A stretch of DNA of 64,000 bases from Protea cynaroides (Eukaryota > Streptophyta > Magnoliopsida > Proteales > Proteaceae), in assembly GCA_028583415.1 (NCBI GenBank), contig CM053272.1, positions 46,852,685 to 46,916,684 on the forward strand, read 5' to 3'. Shown here in pieces: positions 63,346-64,000 of the stretch. Under the pieces are notes generated by a model. That model made no database searches and was not told the DNA's origin. It worked only from the letters and a program-made list of their open reading frames with translations. Numbering within the stretch: the first letter of the stretch is position 1; every line of letters starts with the position of its first letter. The position numbers and the translations under genes are program-made.

Positions 63346-63804
63346 TTATATATACACACAACACCACTCTATATACGTGTAGTCCCGGTTCTTCTCTCTC
63401 TCATGTAATTTTAATTCAAATTGTGGTTGACGACAAGGTGGACTGGAGGTGTTGACTGCTCTTTCACCATTTATATTAGCTTTTAAAGCTAAGAGACAAC
63501 ACTCCTCTGAGTCTCTCCCATACCATCTTGGACTCTCTCATCACTCTTCACTTCCGAGATATTTTCTTTTTTCTCTTCTTTAACTAACATCAGATTAGAT
63601 TATTACTATTGCTCCCTGAACTGCAAAACTCTCCAATTATATCTCTTTTCCTCTTTAGCCTTCTTCTCTCCTCTTCAGTTTCCTCATTTCTCTTCTCCCA
63701 CTTCCTTTACACTATTGTATGCAAAACCCACCTGCTATCTTCTCTTCTCCATTGGAACTTTTCTAGTGATAAGGTCTATCTATACATACCAGAGAGACAC
63801 AGAG
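63313..63804 (+). promoter_or_regulatory. Probable core promoter and 5' leader of the HAN-like gene
   Basis: A CT microsatellite (63313-63343) precedes a TATA box-like ATTATATATAC (63345-63355). The pyrimidine-rich sequence after it is typical of a plant 5' leader. An intron in the leader cannot be excluded. Confidence 0.45.
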
Positions 63805-64000
63805 ATGCATCGGTACAGTAGTTCTCACAGCAATATGATGGGTCCATGTTCATGTGGGCTTTTCCACACTCAAGGGAATTGCTTCTCGATGCTATTCTCC
63901 ATGCCTAACCACATGCCCATTGATGAACCAGACTCCTACACAGTAGCTTCACCTTCATCATCTGTTGATTGCACCCTCTCTTTGGGGACTCCATCCACTC
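63805..64000 (+). CDS. HAN: HANABA TARANU-like GATA transcription factor (5' part, runs off window)
   Basis: The first 65 codons are present. The N-terminal HAN motif is clear: CSCGLFHTQGNCFSMLFSMP (from residue 15), followed by a Ser-rich stretch and VDCTLSLGTPST, the same signature as in Arabidopsis HAN and its GATA18/19-type relatives. These nuclear B-class GATA factors bind GATA sites through a single C-x2-C-x18-C-x2-C zinc finger, and act in shoot meristem organisation, floral organ boundaries and embryo patterning. The zinc finger lies beyond the window. The start is the first ATG after the leader that opens this frame. Paralogue identity within the HAN/GATA18-19 group cannot be settled from this part. 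Confidence 0.92.
   Translation, partial: MHRYSSSHSNMMGPCSCGLFHTQGNCFSMLFSMPNHMPIDEPDSYTVASPSSSVDCTLSLGTPST

Noticed and set aside
63609..63821. Possible upstream open frame overlapping the HAN start
   Set aside because: The frame begins with TTG, not ATG. There is no real upstream start codon there, so I do not call a uORF.

Overview
The window is nuclear DNA from a flowering plant. The evidence is an intronless plant 3-ketoacyl-CoA synthase gene, the 5' end of a HANABA TARANU-type GATA factor gene, Ty1/copia retrotransposons primed by initiator-Met tRNA, CACTA and Mutator-like DNA transposons, and long TA/GA microsatellites. The species cannot be told from the sequence. Only two host genes look functional, and most of the rest is transposon sequence.

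Layout. 1-98: perfect hairpin at the window edge. 2054-2445: 191-bp tandem duplication. 2632-2875: Mutator-type MITE with a 9-bp target-site duplication (TSD). About 3050-5692: truncated minus-strand copia, abutting a truncated LTR of a 2.1-2.3 kb family called L here (5693-7318). 8267-8408: another MITE. 10451-15905: full-length but dead copia. 18270-18667: 199-bp tandem duplication. 18952-20066: Mutator-like element (MULE) with 78-bp terminal inverted repeats (TIRs), carrying a piece of an ORTHRUS/VIM-type E3 ligase gene. 21300-21541: sister of the first MITE. 22527-24062: KCS4-like gene.

24404-50275 is one transposon nest that starts about 340 bp after the KCS stop codon. A small MITE was split by a minus-strand copia element (24433-50133). 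That copia was split inside its reverse transcriptase by an 18.6-kb CACTA element (25586-44202, TSD CTT). The CACTA element and the copia were then hit by four solo L-family LTRs, each bounded by a 5-bp TSD. The CACTA element carries a seven-exon En/Spm-type accessory transposase gene, whose first exon is split by one of the LTRs. It also carries an exon of the chaperonin gene CCT2 and a fragment of a second, unidentified gene.

50295-53481 holds two more AT-rich elements with 9-bp TSDs, one split by another L-family LTR. 55897-56645 is a solo LTR of a different family, and 56749-59476 is a copia deletion derivative that lost most of pol. After a 266-bp tandem duplication the DNA becomes low-copy-looking promoter sequence leading to the HAN-like GATA gene, which starts at 63805 and runs off the window.

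The two host genes are unrelated in function (very-long-chain fatty acid elongation; meristem and flower-organ patterning). The main interest lies in the order of nested insertions, the host gene pieces carried by two DNA transposons, and the copy-specific palindromic motif patches inside the L-family LTRs.
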